A program made the position numbers and the translations under genes. From an uncultured Clostridia bacterium (GTDB lineage: Bacteria > Bacillota > Clostridia > Oscillospirales > CAG-272): a stretch of DNA of 16,546 bases. Of this stretch, positions 7,522 to 14,195 are shown piece after piece (position 1 is the stretch's first letter; the number at the start of each line of letters is the position of its first letter). The notes under the pieces were generated by a model. That model ran no database searches, was not told the origin of the DNA, and saw nothing but the letters and a program-made list of their open reading frames with translations. The DNA lies in the NCBI GenBank assembly GCA_904501865.1, contig CAJGCF010000033.1:1-16546 (forward strand), written 5' to 3'.

Positions 7522-7875
7522 ATGAAAGAAAACTTTTTAGTCGACTTATCGAAGCAATTTGCCGTTGATATCGTTAATCTTTGCACCGACATAAAAGAAA
7601 ACCGCAAAAGCAATGTACTGTTAAATCAAGTATTGCGGAGCGGCACAAGTATCGGAGCAAACATTCACGAAGCCAACTATGCGGCAAGTAAAGCGGATTT
7701 TATCAACAAGTTTCAAATAGCTTTGAAAGAATGCTATGAAACGGATTATTGGCTCGGTTTGTTCAAGGATACACACATGATAACCGAGGAGGAGTACAAG
7801 GATATGTACGCCAAGTGTAGCAAAATCCGCAAATTGCTCATCGCCTCCATCACCACCGCAAAGGGGAACGCATAA
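7522..7875 (+). CDS. Four-helix-bundle protein, S23 / 23S-intervening-sequence (Avd-like) family
   Basis: The 117-residue protein matches the family first found encoded inside 23S rRNA intervening sequences of Leptospira and others, related in fold to the Avd accessory protein of diversity-generating retroelements. Signature stretches are LSKQFAVDIVNLCTDI (helix 1), LLNQVLRSGTSIGANIHEA (residues about 32-50), SKADFINKFQIALKECYETDYWL (56-78) and a final helix KCSKIRKLLIASITTAK. Family proteins form basic pentamers thought to bind nucleic acid; the molecular job outside Avd is unknown. GAGG lies 7 bases before the ATG. The hairpin array ends about 20 bp before the start codon and a hairpin follows the stop, so gene and array look like one unit. 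No reverse transcriptase or template/variable repeat is visible in the window. Confidence 0.9.
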   Translation: MKENFLVDLSKQFAVDIVNLCTDIKENRKSNVLLNQVLRSGTSIGANIHEANYAASKADFINKFQIALKECYETDYWLGLFKDTHMITEEEYKDMYAKCSKIRKLLIASITTAKGNA

Positions 7876-7885
7876 GGACAAATGT

Positions 7886-7903
7886 GAGTTTTGAGCAAAA
7901 CTC
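7886..7903 (+). terminator. Hairpin after the four-helix-bundle gene
   Basis: An 8-bp perfect stem, GAGTTTTG with CAAAACTC, around a 2-base gap, 10 bases after the stop. A second tiny inverted repeat (CGAA/TTCG) and then TTTTA follow by about 7916. It could be a weak terminator or the right-hand end of the hairpin element. Confidence 0.45.
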
Positions 7904-7954
7904 GAAAGTTCGTTTTACAGCAGTTAGGTTCAAGATATGGAAGGGAGGAAATCT

Positions 7955-8620
7955 ATGAAACTCATTTTTAATGCACTTATAAAATACATAATGGGACTTG
8001 CTTTGGTAGGTCTGCTTTTGTTCCTCCCTGCTTGGACGATAAATTATCCGGGTGCTTGGCTGTTTATAGCTCTGCTTTTTATTCCTATGCTGTTTATAGG
8101 AATTGTCCTCTTTGCAAAATCACCCGCACTTCTTGAAAAGCGACTGAACAATAAAGAAAAAGAAAAAACACAACGCGGTGTTATCGTACTTTCGGGTTTA
8201 ATGTTTCCGATAGGATTTGTTTTATCGGCACTTGATTTCCGTTTTGGTTGGTCGAGCGTTCCGCTTTGGCTTGTGATAGTCGCTTCTGTGTTGTTTTTGG
8301 TTGGCTATGGAATATACGCCGAGGTAATGCGCGAAAATGCTTATCTTTCGCGTACTGTAGAGGTACAAGAAAATCAAACCGTTATCAGTACGGGGCTATA
8401 CGGTATTGTCCGTCACCCGATGTATCTTGCGACATTGTTGATGTTTTTACCATTGCCGTTGATTCTCGGTTCGTTCTGGGGAATCATCCCGTTTGCACTA
8501 TATCCCTTGGTAACCGTTATCCGCATATTGAATGAGGAAAAGGTTTTAGTCGACGGTCTTGAAGGATATGCAGAATACAAAACGAAAGTGAAGTGTCGCC
8601 TGATACCGTTTGTTTGGTGA
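7955..8620 (+). CDS. Isoprenylcysteine carboxyl methyltransferase-family membrane protein
   Basis: The 221-residue protein has about five hydrophobic segments: VGLLLFLPAWTI, WLFIALLFIPMLFIGIVLF, GVIVLSGLMFPIGFVLSAL, VPLWLVIVASVLFLVGYGI, and a C-terminal hairpin LATLLMFLPLPLILGSFWGIIPFALYPLV. The SAM-binding motif of the ICMT/PEMT family is present: STGLYGIVRHPMYLATL, then RILNEEKVLVDGLEGYAEYKTKVKCRLIPFVW with the EE, Y and P positions expected. Bacterial members are methyltransferases of mostly unknown substrate. I chose the ATG at 7955, preceded by GGGAGG at 6 bases, over the ATG at 7937. Codon use is more AT-rich than in rlmD. The kinase gene begins 2 bases after its stop, so the two are probably translationally coupled. 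Confidence 0.88.
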   Translation: MKLIFNALIKYIMGLALVGLLLFLPAWTINYPGAWLFIALLFIPMLFIGIVLFAKSPALLEKRLNNKEKEKTQRGVIVLSGLMFPIGFVLSALDFRFGWSSVPLWLVIVASVLFLVGYGIYAEVMRENAYLSRTVEVQENQTVISTGLYGIVRHPMYLATLLMFLPLPLILGSFWGIIPFALYPLVTVIRILNEEKVLVDGLEGYAEYKTKVKCRLIPFVW

Positions 8621-8622
8621 CA

Positions 8623-9420
8623 ATGGATAATATGATGAAAAAAACATTATTGAGAGCGTTACCCTTTGACGTGCCGTCTGAGCTTGAACGGTGGGCCTCG
8701 GGAGCGCGGATATATGACAGCTCTTGCTCTGCCGAGGCCAGAGTGTATTTCCTAGACAAGGATGGCGGCTATTATCTCAAGACCGCAAAAAGCGGCACGC
8801 TTATGCGTGAGGCGCAGATGACTCAATATTTCCATTCTATTGGATTGGGAACAGAGGTCTTAAGCTATATCTCGGGAGACTTTGACCTTCTTCTCACGGC
8901 AGCGGTGTTAGGGGAGGATTGTGTTGATTCCCATTACCTCAGCGAACCCAAGCGCCTGTGCGACACGATCGCTTTGGAGCTGAGAAGGCTCCACGAGATT
9001 GACTACAGTAAATGTCCCGTGCGGAACAGAACGGCTGAATATATTGCCACGGTAGAGGAAAATTACCGCACCGATAATTATGACAAGTCTCATTTTCCGG
9101 ATAGCTTCGGATATTCCTCGGCACCTGAGGCTATAAGAGTGTTCGAGCAGGGTAAGCACGCCTTGAGGTGCGACACTTTGTTGCACGGTGATTACTGTCT
9201 GCCGAACATAATGCTCAAGGATTGGAGGCTCTCGGGATTTATAGATCTTGGAAACGGCGGAGTCGGAGACAGGCATATCGATCTGTTTTGGGGAGTATGG
9301 ACGCTTGAGTTCAATTTGAAAACAAATGAATATAGAGACCGTTTTCTCGACGCGTACGGACGTGACAAGGTAGACAAGGAAATGTTAAAGGTGATAGCAG
9401 CGGCAGAAGTGTTTGGTTGA
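8623..9420 (+). CDS. Aminoglycoside 3'-phosphotransferase (APH(3')) family kinase
   Basis: The 265-residue protein has the antibiotic-kinase fold: ATP-binding Lys53 (YYLKTAKSG), catalytic-loop HGDYCLPNI with Asp190 and Asn195, and the metal-binding FIDLGNGG with Asp208. With this start, Asp190, Asn195 and Asp208 have the same numbers as in APH(3')-IIIa (264 residues), which supports the ATG at 8623. The ending DKEMLKVIAAAEVFG is typical. It may phosphorylate an aminoglycoside 3'-hydroxyl, but chromosomal members with this divergence often have unknown substrates, so resistance should not be assumed. No good Shine-Dalgarno is visible; the start is 2 bases after the preceding stop, pointing to coupled translation. 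Confidence 0.85.
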   Translation: MDNMMKKTLLRALPFDVPSELERWASGARIYDSSCSAEARVYFLDKDGGYYLKTAKSGTLMREAQMTQYFHSIGLGTEVLSYISGDFDLLLTAAVLGEDCVDSHYLSEPKRLCDTIALELRRLHEIDYSKCPVRNRTAEYIATVEENYRTDNYDKSHFPDSFGYSSAPEAIRVFEQGKHALRCDTLLHGDYCLPNIMLKDWRLSGFIDLGNGGVGDRHIDLFWGVWTLEFNLKTNEYRDRFLDAYGRDKVDKEMLKVIAAAEVFG

Positions 9421-9435
9421 TTCTGTTGTAAATAA

Positions 9436-9445
9436 GTCCGCGGAC
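9436..9445. promoter_or_regulatory. GC palindrome just upstream of the ROK kinase promoter
   Basis: GTCCGCGGAC is a perfect 10-bp palindrome that ends 3 bases before the -35 box at 9449. It is much more GC-rich than its surroundings. It could be an operator. I recognise no named regulator site. Confidence 0.35.
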
Positions 9446-9448
9446 CAA

Positions 9449-9477
9449 TTGACATAAAAGAGATTTTAATGTATAAT
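9449..9477 (+). promoter_or_regulatory. Consensus sigma-A promoter for the ROK kinase
   Basis: TTGACA (9449-9454), exactly 17 bases, TATAAT (9472-9477): both boxes are perfect. The start of transcription would be near 9484, about 50 bases before the ATG. Confidence 0.88.
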
Positions 9478-9533
9478 AAACATAGCAGATATGTGCAATA
9501 AGGGTCGCTTGTAGGCTAAAAGGAGAGAATTTT

Positions 9534-10493
9534 ATGTATCGTATAGGTATTGATCTTGGAGGAACAAATATCGCCGCGGCTATCGTGGGCGAGGATTTTA
9601 AAATAATAAGGAAAAAGAGCATTCCTACGGGAGCAGAGCGTAAGGCATCGCTCATTATGGACGATATGGCAGGGCTTTGCCGAGACGTTTGTGATGAGGC
9701 GGGGATAAGTCTGTCGGACATTGAGGCGATTGGGGTAGCCTCTCCCGGCGTTGCCAATCACACGGATGGAATCATAGAATATTCCTGCAATCTGCCCTTT
9801 AGAAAGTTTCCTATATGCCGCGAGCTTGGTAATAGACTCGGCATCTCCAATATCCACGTTGAGAACGATGCTAACGCGGCAGCGTGGGGAGAGGCGGTCG
9901 CGGGAGCGGCAAAGGGAACAAGTGATTCGGTAATGATAACCCTCGGCACAGGAGTTGGCGGTGGAGTTATCATTGGCGGCAAGGTGTTCTCGGGCTTCAA
10001 CTACGCGGGGACAGAGCTTGGTCACGTGGTTATTGAGGTGGGCGGACGTCCCTGCGGCTGTGGAAGACGCGGCTGTTGGGAGGCGTATAGCTCGGCAACG
10101 GCTCTTGTAAAAATGACTAGTGAAAAAATAGAGGAGTGTGAGGCGTCGGGAAGAGCCACCGCTATGACGGATATCGCAGCTAAATACGGTAAGGTCAACG
10201 GCAGAGTTGCCTTTGACGGAATGCGCAAGGGCGACGCGGCGGCAAAAGAGGTCGTAGACACTTACGCCAAATATCTTGCAAGCGGAATCGCAAGCATGAT
10301 AAACATTTTTCAACCCGAGGTACTCTCCATAGGCGGAGGTATATCGGGAGAGGGACAGCTTTTGCTTGATCTCATCACCCCCACAGTGACGGCAGAGATG
10401 TACGGAGGTGATTTCATTAAGCCCACGAGGATAGTTATTGCCGAGCTTGGTAACGATGCGGGAATCGTCGGAGCGGCGTTTTTGGGTATTTGA
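9534..10493 (+). CDS. ROK-family glucokinase
   Basis: The 319-residue protein phosphorylates glucose (or a related sugar) with ATP, feeding glycolysis. The ATP-binding DLGGTNIAAA is at residues 7-16; VASPGV, VENDANAAAWGE (catalytic Asp), ITLGTGVGGGVIIGGK and ELGHVVIE follow, and the zinc-binding CGCGRRGCWEAYSS of ROK proteins is complete. There is no N-terminal helix-turn-helix, so it is a kinase rather than a ROK repressor. AGGAGAG lies 6 bases before the ATG, and a perfect promoter is upstream. A small zinc-ribbon gene follows 36 bp later, probably in the same transcript. It could also prefer another hexose such as fructose or an N-acyl sugar. Confidence 0.93.
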   Translation: MYRIGIDLGGTNIAAAIVGEDFKIIRKKSIPTGAERKASLIMDDMAGLCRDVCDEAGISLSDIEAIGVASPGVANHTDGIIEYSCNLPFRKFPICRELGNRLGISNIHVENDANAAAWGEAVAGAAKGTSDSVMITLGTGVGGGVIIGGKVFSGFNYAGTELGHVVIEVGGRPCGCGRRGCWEAYSSATALVKMTSEKIEECEASGRATAMTDIAAKYGKVNGRVAFDGMRKGDAAAKEVVDTYAKYLASGIASMINIFQPEVLSIGGGISGEGQLLLDLITPTVTAEMYGGDFIKPTRIVIAELGNDAGIVGAAFLGI

Positions 10494-10529
10494 GAAAAGT
10501 CAGAAAACATTTATTTTGTGAGGTAAGCT

Positions 10530-10874
10530 ATGGTAACCGGTGTAAAAAAAGACACGGGAAGCGTCATTTATATGAGGCTCAAAAAGCACAAGTGCCCCAT
10601 CTGCGACCACGTGCTCAAGGTCAAGAAGATGACCCGCGTGGTAAAGGCAAGTACAAAGGCGGCAAAGGATTTTGATTTCAACGTCTGCGGCTTGCCGCTC
10701 GGTGAGAAGGTGAAATTCATTTGGTACGAGTTCAGGTGCTCTGCGTGCGGAAAGCAATATACCGAGGCAGATATGAAGGCTCACGAGAAGAAACTCAAGC
10801 GCGAGGCAAGACTTGCCAAAAGGGCAGAGAAGAAGGCAGCAAAGCAAGCTGCCCAGAGCCCTGAGGCAGAATAA
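10530..10874 (+). CDS. Small zinc-ribbon protein of unknown function
   Basis: This encodes 114 residues. Two CxxC pairs, HKCPICDHVLKVKKM (Cys22, Cys25) and FRCSACGKQYTEADM (about Cys70, Cys73), can form a zinc ribbon. The C-terminal third is a highly charged Lys/Ala/Glu helix (KAHEKKLKREARLAKRAEKK), likely coiled or nucleic-acid-binding. GAGGTAAGCT before the ATG is a good ribosome site. I recognise no specific family. It ends just before a strong terminator and closes the glucokinase transcript. Confidence 0.7.
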   Translation: MVTGVKKDTGSVIYMRLKKHKCPICDHVLKVKKMTRVVKASTKAAKDFDFNVCGLPLGEKVKFIWYEFRCSACGKQYTEADMKAHEKKLKREARLAKRAEKKAAKQAAQSPEAE

Positions 10875-10878
10875 TTAC

Positions 10879-10917
10879 ATATAAAAAGACCGCCGTTAAA
10901 CGGCGGTCTTTTTATAT
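10879..10917. terminator. Strong bidirectional terminator
   Basis: A 19-bp perfect stem (10879-10897 with 10899-10917) with GC core GACCGCCG/CGGCGGTC. There are A and T runs on the two sides, so each strand ends in a U-rich arm. It lies between the convergent zinc-ribbon and DtxR-type genes. Its right arm reaches the last base of the DtxR-type stop codon. Confidence 0.93.
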
Positions 10918-11291
10918 TACTGTTTTTTGCACCTGAGCGCGTGAGATTTAATGGCATCAAAGCTTTGCTCGCTTATGTGGTGCTCCATTTTGCAGGCATC
11001 GTCCGCGGCGACATCGGAATCAACTCCGAGATCAATGAGAAAATTGGTGAGTATCGTGTGACGCTCATACATTTTCACGGCAATCTCCTCGCCTGCTTTA
11101 GTCAGAGTGATATGGCCGTTCTTATCGACCTCGATCAGCTCCTTGGACTTCAGAATACTCATAGCGCGACTGACCGAGGGTTTGGAATAGCCCATATAAT
11201 CACCTATGTCAATAGCTCGTACGTAGCCGTGCTTCTTTGACAGAACGTGTATAGTCTCGAGATACATCTCGCCTGATTCCTGTATGGGCAT
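10917..11291 (-). CDS. DtxR/IdeR-family metal-dependent transcriptional regulator
   Basis: The 124-residue protein has an N-terminal winged helix-turn-helix (DIGDYMGYSKPSVSRAMSIL as recognition region) and a metal-binding dimerisation domain; it has no C-terminal SH3-like domain. Compared with DtxR, the primary site is kept in iron form: Met9 (GEMYLETI), Cys100, Glu103 and His104 (DDACKMEHHIS). MntR has Asp8 in place of the Met and Glu in place of the Cys, so Fe(II) is more likely than Mn(II), though this rests on alignment by eye. The ancillary His is present (His78) but its Glu partner is Thr82. GGAGA lies 7 bases before the ATG. It is 45 bp downstream of the M3 peptidase gene and probably in the same transcript. 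Confidence 0.9.
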   Translation of the reverse strand: MPIQESGEMYLETIHVLSKKHGYVRAIDIGDYMGYSKPSVSRAMSILKSKELIEVDKNGHITLTKAGEEIAVKMYERHTILTNFLIDLGVDSDVAADDACKMEHHISEQSFDAIKSHALRCKKQ

Positions 11292-11336
11292 AATATTTCT
11301 CCATTCAAAGTTTTTTAGTTTGGACGTTTTCTGAGT

Positions 11337-13052
11337 TTATTTTGTCATAAGTCCCGATATTGCATCAAAAGTCTCTTTCTGGAAGGGGCTTGTAAGACCT
11401 ATTTTTGAAATTGCTCCGCTAAAGCCGTCGTCCTCGTTGACCTCCTCGACCAGCTTTCTATACATTTCACGGCCCTGTGCGGAGTCCTGACAAGCTATTG
11501 CGAATATATTGAGGGACTCAACCATAGACGTAGCGTAGCTTATGTAATATACGGGGGAGTTAGTAGCCACCGCACGCCAATAATCGTTCATATCCGTGAT
11601 GTTGCTATTTACGTATGTTATACCGCCGTACTGCTCGCAGACCTCTTTCATAATAGCGTCGAATTCCGCGGAGCCGTAGCCCTCTACGCTATCGAGTGCA
11701 TATACCTTCTGTTCAAACTCGTCTATAATAACACATACTATGGATTGAATAACGAAATTGTAGACCGAATATCCCTTGAGCGTGCTGTAAACGGGGCGGG
11801 GGAGAGCATCCTTTGTGTAGTCGAGAAGAAGGAGTTCGTTTGTCTGTGACTGTGTCTCGGCAAGGTCCATAGAGTTTACGTGAGGATTATAAAGAGCGGC
11901 ATAATAGTGTCCCATCTCGTGAGCTATTGAGCTTGTGGACTGACCGTTTTTACCAAAGAGGCAGAAGGGAGTTTCAAGCTCCTCAAGGTAGGTCTGGAAC
12001 GCAGACTGATGGGAGTTGAGAGAGCTTGTGAACACCATATTTCTGTTTTCAAACATATGATTGAATCCGTCCTTGGTGCTACCCTCATAAGAATTTATGT
12101 ATCCCTCGAGATAGTTTTCTTTCATAGAATCAAAGGGCTCGTACAGAAAATCCAGCATAAGCTCGGAGTTGTACTGTGAGAGCTTAGAATATCGGTTGTA
12201 CCAGCTATTGTAGAGCGAATCCATTTTAGGAACGAAATATTCCAGAACATATCCTCTGAAGGTAGCAACGTCCTCGGCAGTATAGTCTCTGCCGTATATT
12301 TCAACCGACGCGTATGTGTAGTAGTTGTCGTACCCTGCGAGCTCTGCAATTTTGTTGTTGTTTGTGACTATTTGGGCGTAAAGCTCTGCGATACGATCGT
12401 CCGCGCCGGGACCTGTCTGCTCGTTGAGTTCTACAAGTATCTCCTCGTTTGCCTCGCGGAGCTCCTGGGATTCAGGATCATAAGCGAAAAGCTCTTTGAT
12501 TTCCTCCTCGGTCCAGTCCGCAAACAGCTCGTCTCTTATAGGGGACTGCTCGTATGCTTTTTTGCAGGATTCAATATATGCGTTGTAGAGATCGCCGAAC
12601 TTATCGTAGGAATCCAGATATCTATCGGATGCTGCCTCGTCCTTCATGTTGAGGTAATAGATGATGCTCGCTATGCTCACCTGAGTGTCCAAGTGATAGA
12701 AAGCGTCCTCAAAGTCCATATAGAGAGCGTCTACGGTGTCGTAATCGTCACTTACCACCGCAAGCGCCTCAAATGCTTCGAGCTTTGCTTGCGTGTCGGT
12801 GAAATCCTGCTCTGTGAGAGTAAGCATTGCCTCAAGCTCCTCGCGACTGCGCGAGATGGACTCACGGTAAAGCGCTTGCTCGTCAACGGGATCGGATTTT
12901 TCTTGAGTCTCATATTCTGTGCTTTCGGTCGTTGTAGATGCGGTCGTGCTTGTTTCGGTGTTTGTTCCGCTTTGTCCACCCAACACATCACACGATGTGA
13001 ACAACACTACAAGAGCGAGAATGAGAGCTAATAATTTTGCAAATTTCGTCAT
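11337..13052 (-). CDS. M3-family (oligoendopeptidase-like) lipoprotein metallopeptidase
   Basis: The 571-residue protein begins with a lipoprotein signal, MTKFAKLLALILALVVLFTSC (Cys21), then a Thr/Ser/Glu linker to about residue 55, so it should be anchored outside the membrane. The peptidase motif is HEMGH at residues 378-382; the third zinc ligand is probably Glu399 in DLAETQSQTNE, the spacing seen in M3 oligopeptidases. Acidic helices before the motif (residues 60-350) form the usual lid. The likely task is trimming peptides for uptake. M3 members such as PepF are normally cytoplasmic, so the lipid anchor is notable. No strong Shine-Dalgarno is visible (AAAGAGA). A promoter and an inverted repeat precede it and the DtxR-type gene follows. 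Confidence 0.88.
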   Translation of the reverse strand: MTKFAKLLALILALVVLFTSCDVLGGQSGTNTETSTTASTTTESTEYETQEKSDPVDEQALYRESISRSREELEAMLTLTEQDFTDTQAKLEAFEALAVVSDDYDTVDALYMDFEDAFYHLDTQVSIASIIYYLNMKDEAASDRYLDSYDKFGDLYNAYIESCKKAYEQSPIRDELFADWTEEEIKELFAYDPESQELREANEEILVELNEQTGPGADDRIAELYAQIVTNNNKIAELAGYDNYYTYASVEIYGRDYTAEDVATFRGYVLEYFVPKMDSLYNSWYNRYSKLSQYNSELMLDFLYEPFDSMKENYLEGYINSYEGSTKDGFNHMFENRNMVFTSSLNSHQSAFQTYLEELETPFCLFGKNGQSTSSIAHEMGHYYAALYNPHVNSMDLAETQSQTNELLLLDYTKDALPRPVYSTLKGYSVYNFVIQSIVCVIIDEFEQKVYALDSVEGYGSAEFDAIMKEVCEQYGGITYVNSNITDMNDYWRAVATNSPVYYISYATSMVESLNIFAIACQDSAQGREMYRKLVEEVNEDDGFSGAISKIGLTSPFQKETFDAISGLMTK

Positions 13053-13078
13053 AATAGTATCTCTTTTCTGAATTTATT

Positions 13079-13106
13079 GTTGATATCAAAGGTCGATAGT
13101 ATCAAC
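13079..13106 (-). promoter_or_regulatory. Inverted repeat in the peptidase leader, possible operator
   Basis: GTTGATA (13079-13085) and TATCAAC (13100-13106) are perfect 7-bp arms around 14 bases. The - strand transcript should start near 13109, so the repeat covers about +3 to +30, a position where a bound repressor would block transcription. The DtxR-type protein of the same operon is a possible ligand; the sequence does not match a DtxR or MntR box that I know. Confidence 0.4.
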
Positions 13107-13115
13107 CCTACTTAC

Positions 13116-13144
13116 ATTGTATCACCTTTTCGGGAATAATTCAA
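13116..13144 (-). promoter_or_regulatory. Promoter for the peptidase/DtxR operon
   Basis: Read on the - strand: TTGAAT (13139-13144), 17 bases, TACAAT (13116-13121). Spacing is ideal and both boxes are near consensus. It is 64 bp before the peptidase start codon. Confidence 0.68.
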
Positions 13145-13209
13145 CGGTTTTTTGAAAATTGCAGTAGAATTTTATATATTGTCTGTTTTGGGCTATAACC
13201 GCGAGGCAT

Positions 13210-13423
13210 ATGAGTTCGACTCTCTTCGGCTATGGCTATTCCATACCGAGAAACGAGCTGATCAAGCACATAGAGAAATGCTCCGAAGGGAAAGCTCCGA
13301 GCGTGCCTTATCGTACCCAAGAGCGCGCTTGTGGAATTCCTCGTCGATGACTTCGCCTTTGAGATTGTCCATAAGTCGACGTGGCATATGAATACCATCC
13401 TGCTCTTTGTGGAGAAGGAGTAA
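13210..13423 (+). pseudogene. Small gene broken by a one-base frameshift
   Basis: From the ATG at 13210 one frame reads MSSTLFGYGYSIPRNELIKH and on to PYRTQ, then drifts into ERACGIPRR and stops at 13350. The frame one base on reads KSALVEFLVDDFAFEIVHKS, TWHMNTILLFVEKE and stops at 13423. Joining the two after PYRTQ (near 13320) by leaving out one base gives a smooth protein of about 70 residues. A strong terminator right after 13423 supports this as a real gene end. It is either a pseudogene, a one-base assembly error or a +1 recoding case; the first two are more likely. I do not recognise the family. Confidence 0.6.
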
Positions 13424-13431
13424 AGAAAAGG

Positions 13432-13466
13432 CACAGCCTCACCATAGCGGTGGGGCTGTGTTTTTT
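13432..13466 (+). terminator. Intrinsic terminator after the frameshifted gene
   Basis: A 12-bp stem with one G-T pair, CACAGCCTCACC with GGTGGGGCTGTG, loop ATAGC, directly followed by six T (13461-13466). This is the classic form on the + strand. Confidence 0.9.
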
Positions 13467-13521
13467 GATACCGAACTCACATATTATGCGAAAAAGCAGT
13501 TACATACCGATGCACCTCTAA

Positions 13522-14142
13522 TTATGCAACTGCTTTGAAAATTCGTTGCTGGGTTTTAAGATACGACTCCAAATTGAGTATTGCACCCTTGTTCAAGTGC
13601 TTCTCTTCGTCCGTCAGTATTACATTGTTATCAGCGGCCAGCTTGACGGTGTATTCGTAGATATGTCCTACCAATACTTCTAATTCTTCTGCAGTAAGCT
13701 GAATGCTAATTTTGTCATAATGTTTATGTTGCTTGAGGGCTTCCAATTCCTTCGCCAGTGTATTAATCTTACTTATATCCATATTTCCATTACGGATAGC
13801 CTCAATATAGGATTTCAACGCTACACGGAAATTTGCAAGTACTTTGGGCTCGTGATTTTTCACCTGATTATATCCCCACCAACTTACGCCAACGACCGCG
13901 GCGCAAGCAACGGTAATAGTAATACCTTTTTTGTGCTGTTGAGCAAATTGCAATGCTTTCGCGCCAAGCCCTTGTGCCTGTTCTGCGGCCTTCATATCAA
14001 TCGGTTTTAAATGTTTTACAATTTGCCCCTTTTGGGGACCTATTGCATATCGTACAACACTACCGATTCTCCGGTATAAACCGGTTGCCAATCCAGTAGC
14101 AATATCATCTGGAATAAAAAATGCATCTTGTGCTATTGCCAT
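13522..14142 (-). CDS. Unrecognised protein with one membrane segment
   Basis: This encodes 206 residues. There is no signal peptide. An N-terminal region of about 70 residues (FIPDDIATGLATGLYRRIGS, then a basic and Ala/Gln-rich helix) precedes a single hydrophobic segment at about 73-91 (GITITVACAAVVGVSWWGY). The C-terminal 110 residues are charged and mainly helical. I do not recognise a family. CGGAGG lies before the ATG. It follows the 123-residue gene at 14196-14567 by 53 bp on the same strand, and the pair look like one accessory cassette downstream of tRNA-Ser. An internal membrane anchor with flanking soluble domains is compatible with a toxin, immunity or defence role, but nothing in the sequence proves that. 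Confidence 0.75.
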   Translation of the reverse strand: MAIAQDAFFIPDDIATGLATGLYRRIGSVVRYAIGPQKGQIVKHLKPIDMKAAEQAQGLGAKALQFAQQHKKGITITVACAAVVGVSWWGYNQVKNHEPKVLANFRVALKSYIEAIRNGNMDISKINTLAKELEALKQHKHYDKISIQLTAEELEVLVGHIYEYTVKLAADNNVILTDEEKHLNKGAILNLESYLKTQQRIFKAVA

Positions 14143-14195
14143 AAAATAATCCTCCGTTCTTTATTCTATAATAGAGCATGTAATTCTCGCGAATG

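Noticed and set aside
7292..7875. Diversity-generating retroelement, suggested by the Avd-like protein
   Set aside because: No reverse transcriptase, template repeat or variable-repeat target gene is visible in the window.
8623..9420. Acquired antibiotic-resistance gene on a mobile cassette
   Set aside because: The kinase motifs are real, but no insertion sequence or integron is adjacent and it appears coupled to the upstream membrane methyltransferase gene; chromosomal relatives often have unknown substrates.
9516..10313. Long open frame of 265 codons on the - strand opposite the glucokinase
   Set aside because: It is the antisense shadow of a clear ROK kinase, has no ribosome site or family resemblance, and its composition follows from the codon use of the + strand gene.
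12372..13031. Open frame of 219 codons on the + strand inside the M3 peptidase gene
   Set aside because: It lies fully opposite a well-supported lipoprotein peptidase and has no independent support.
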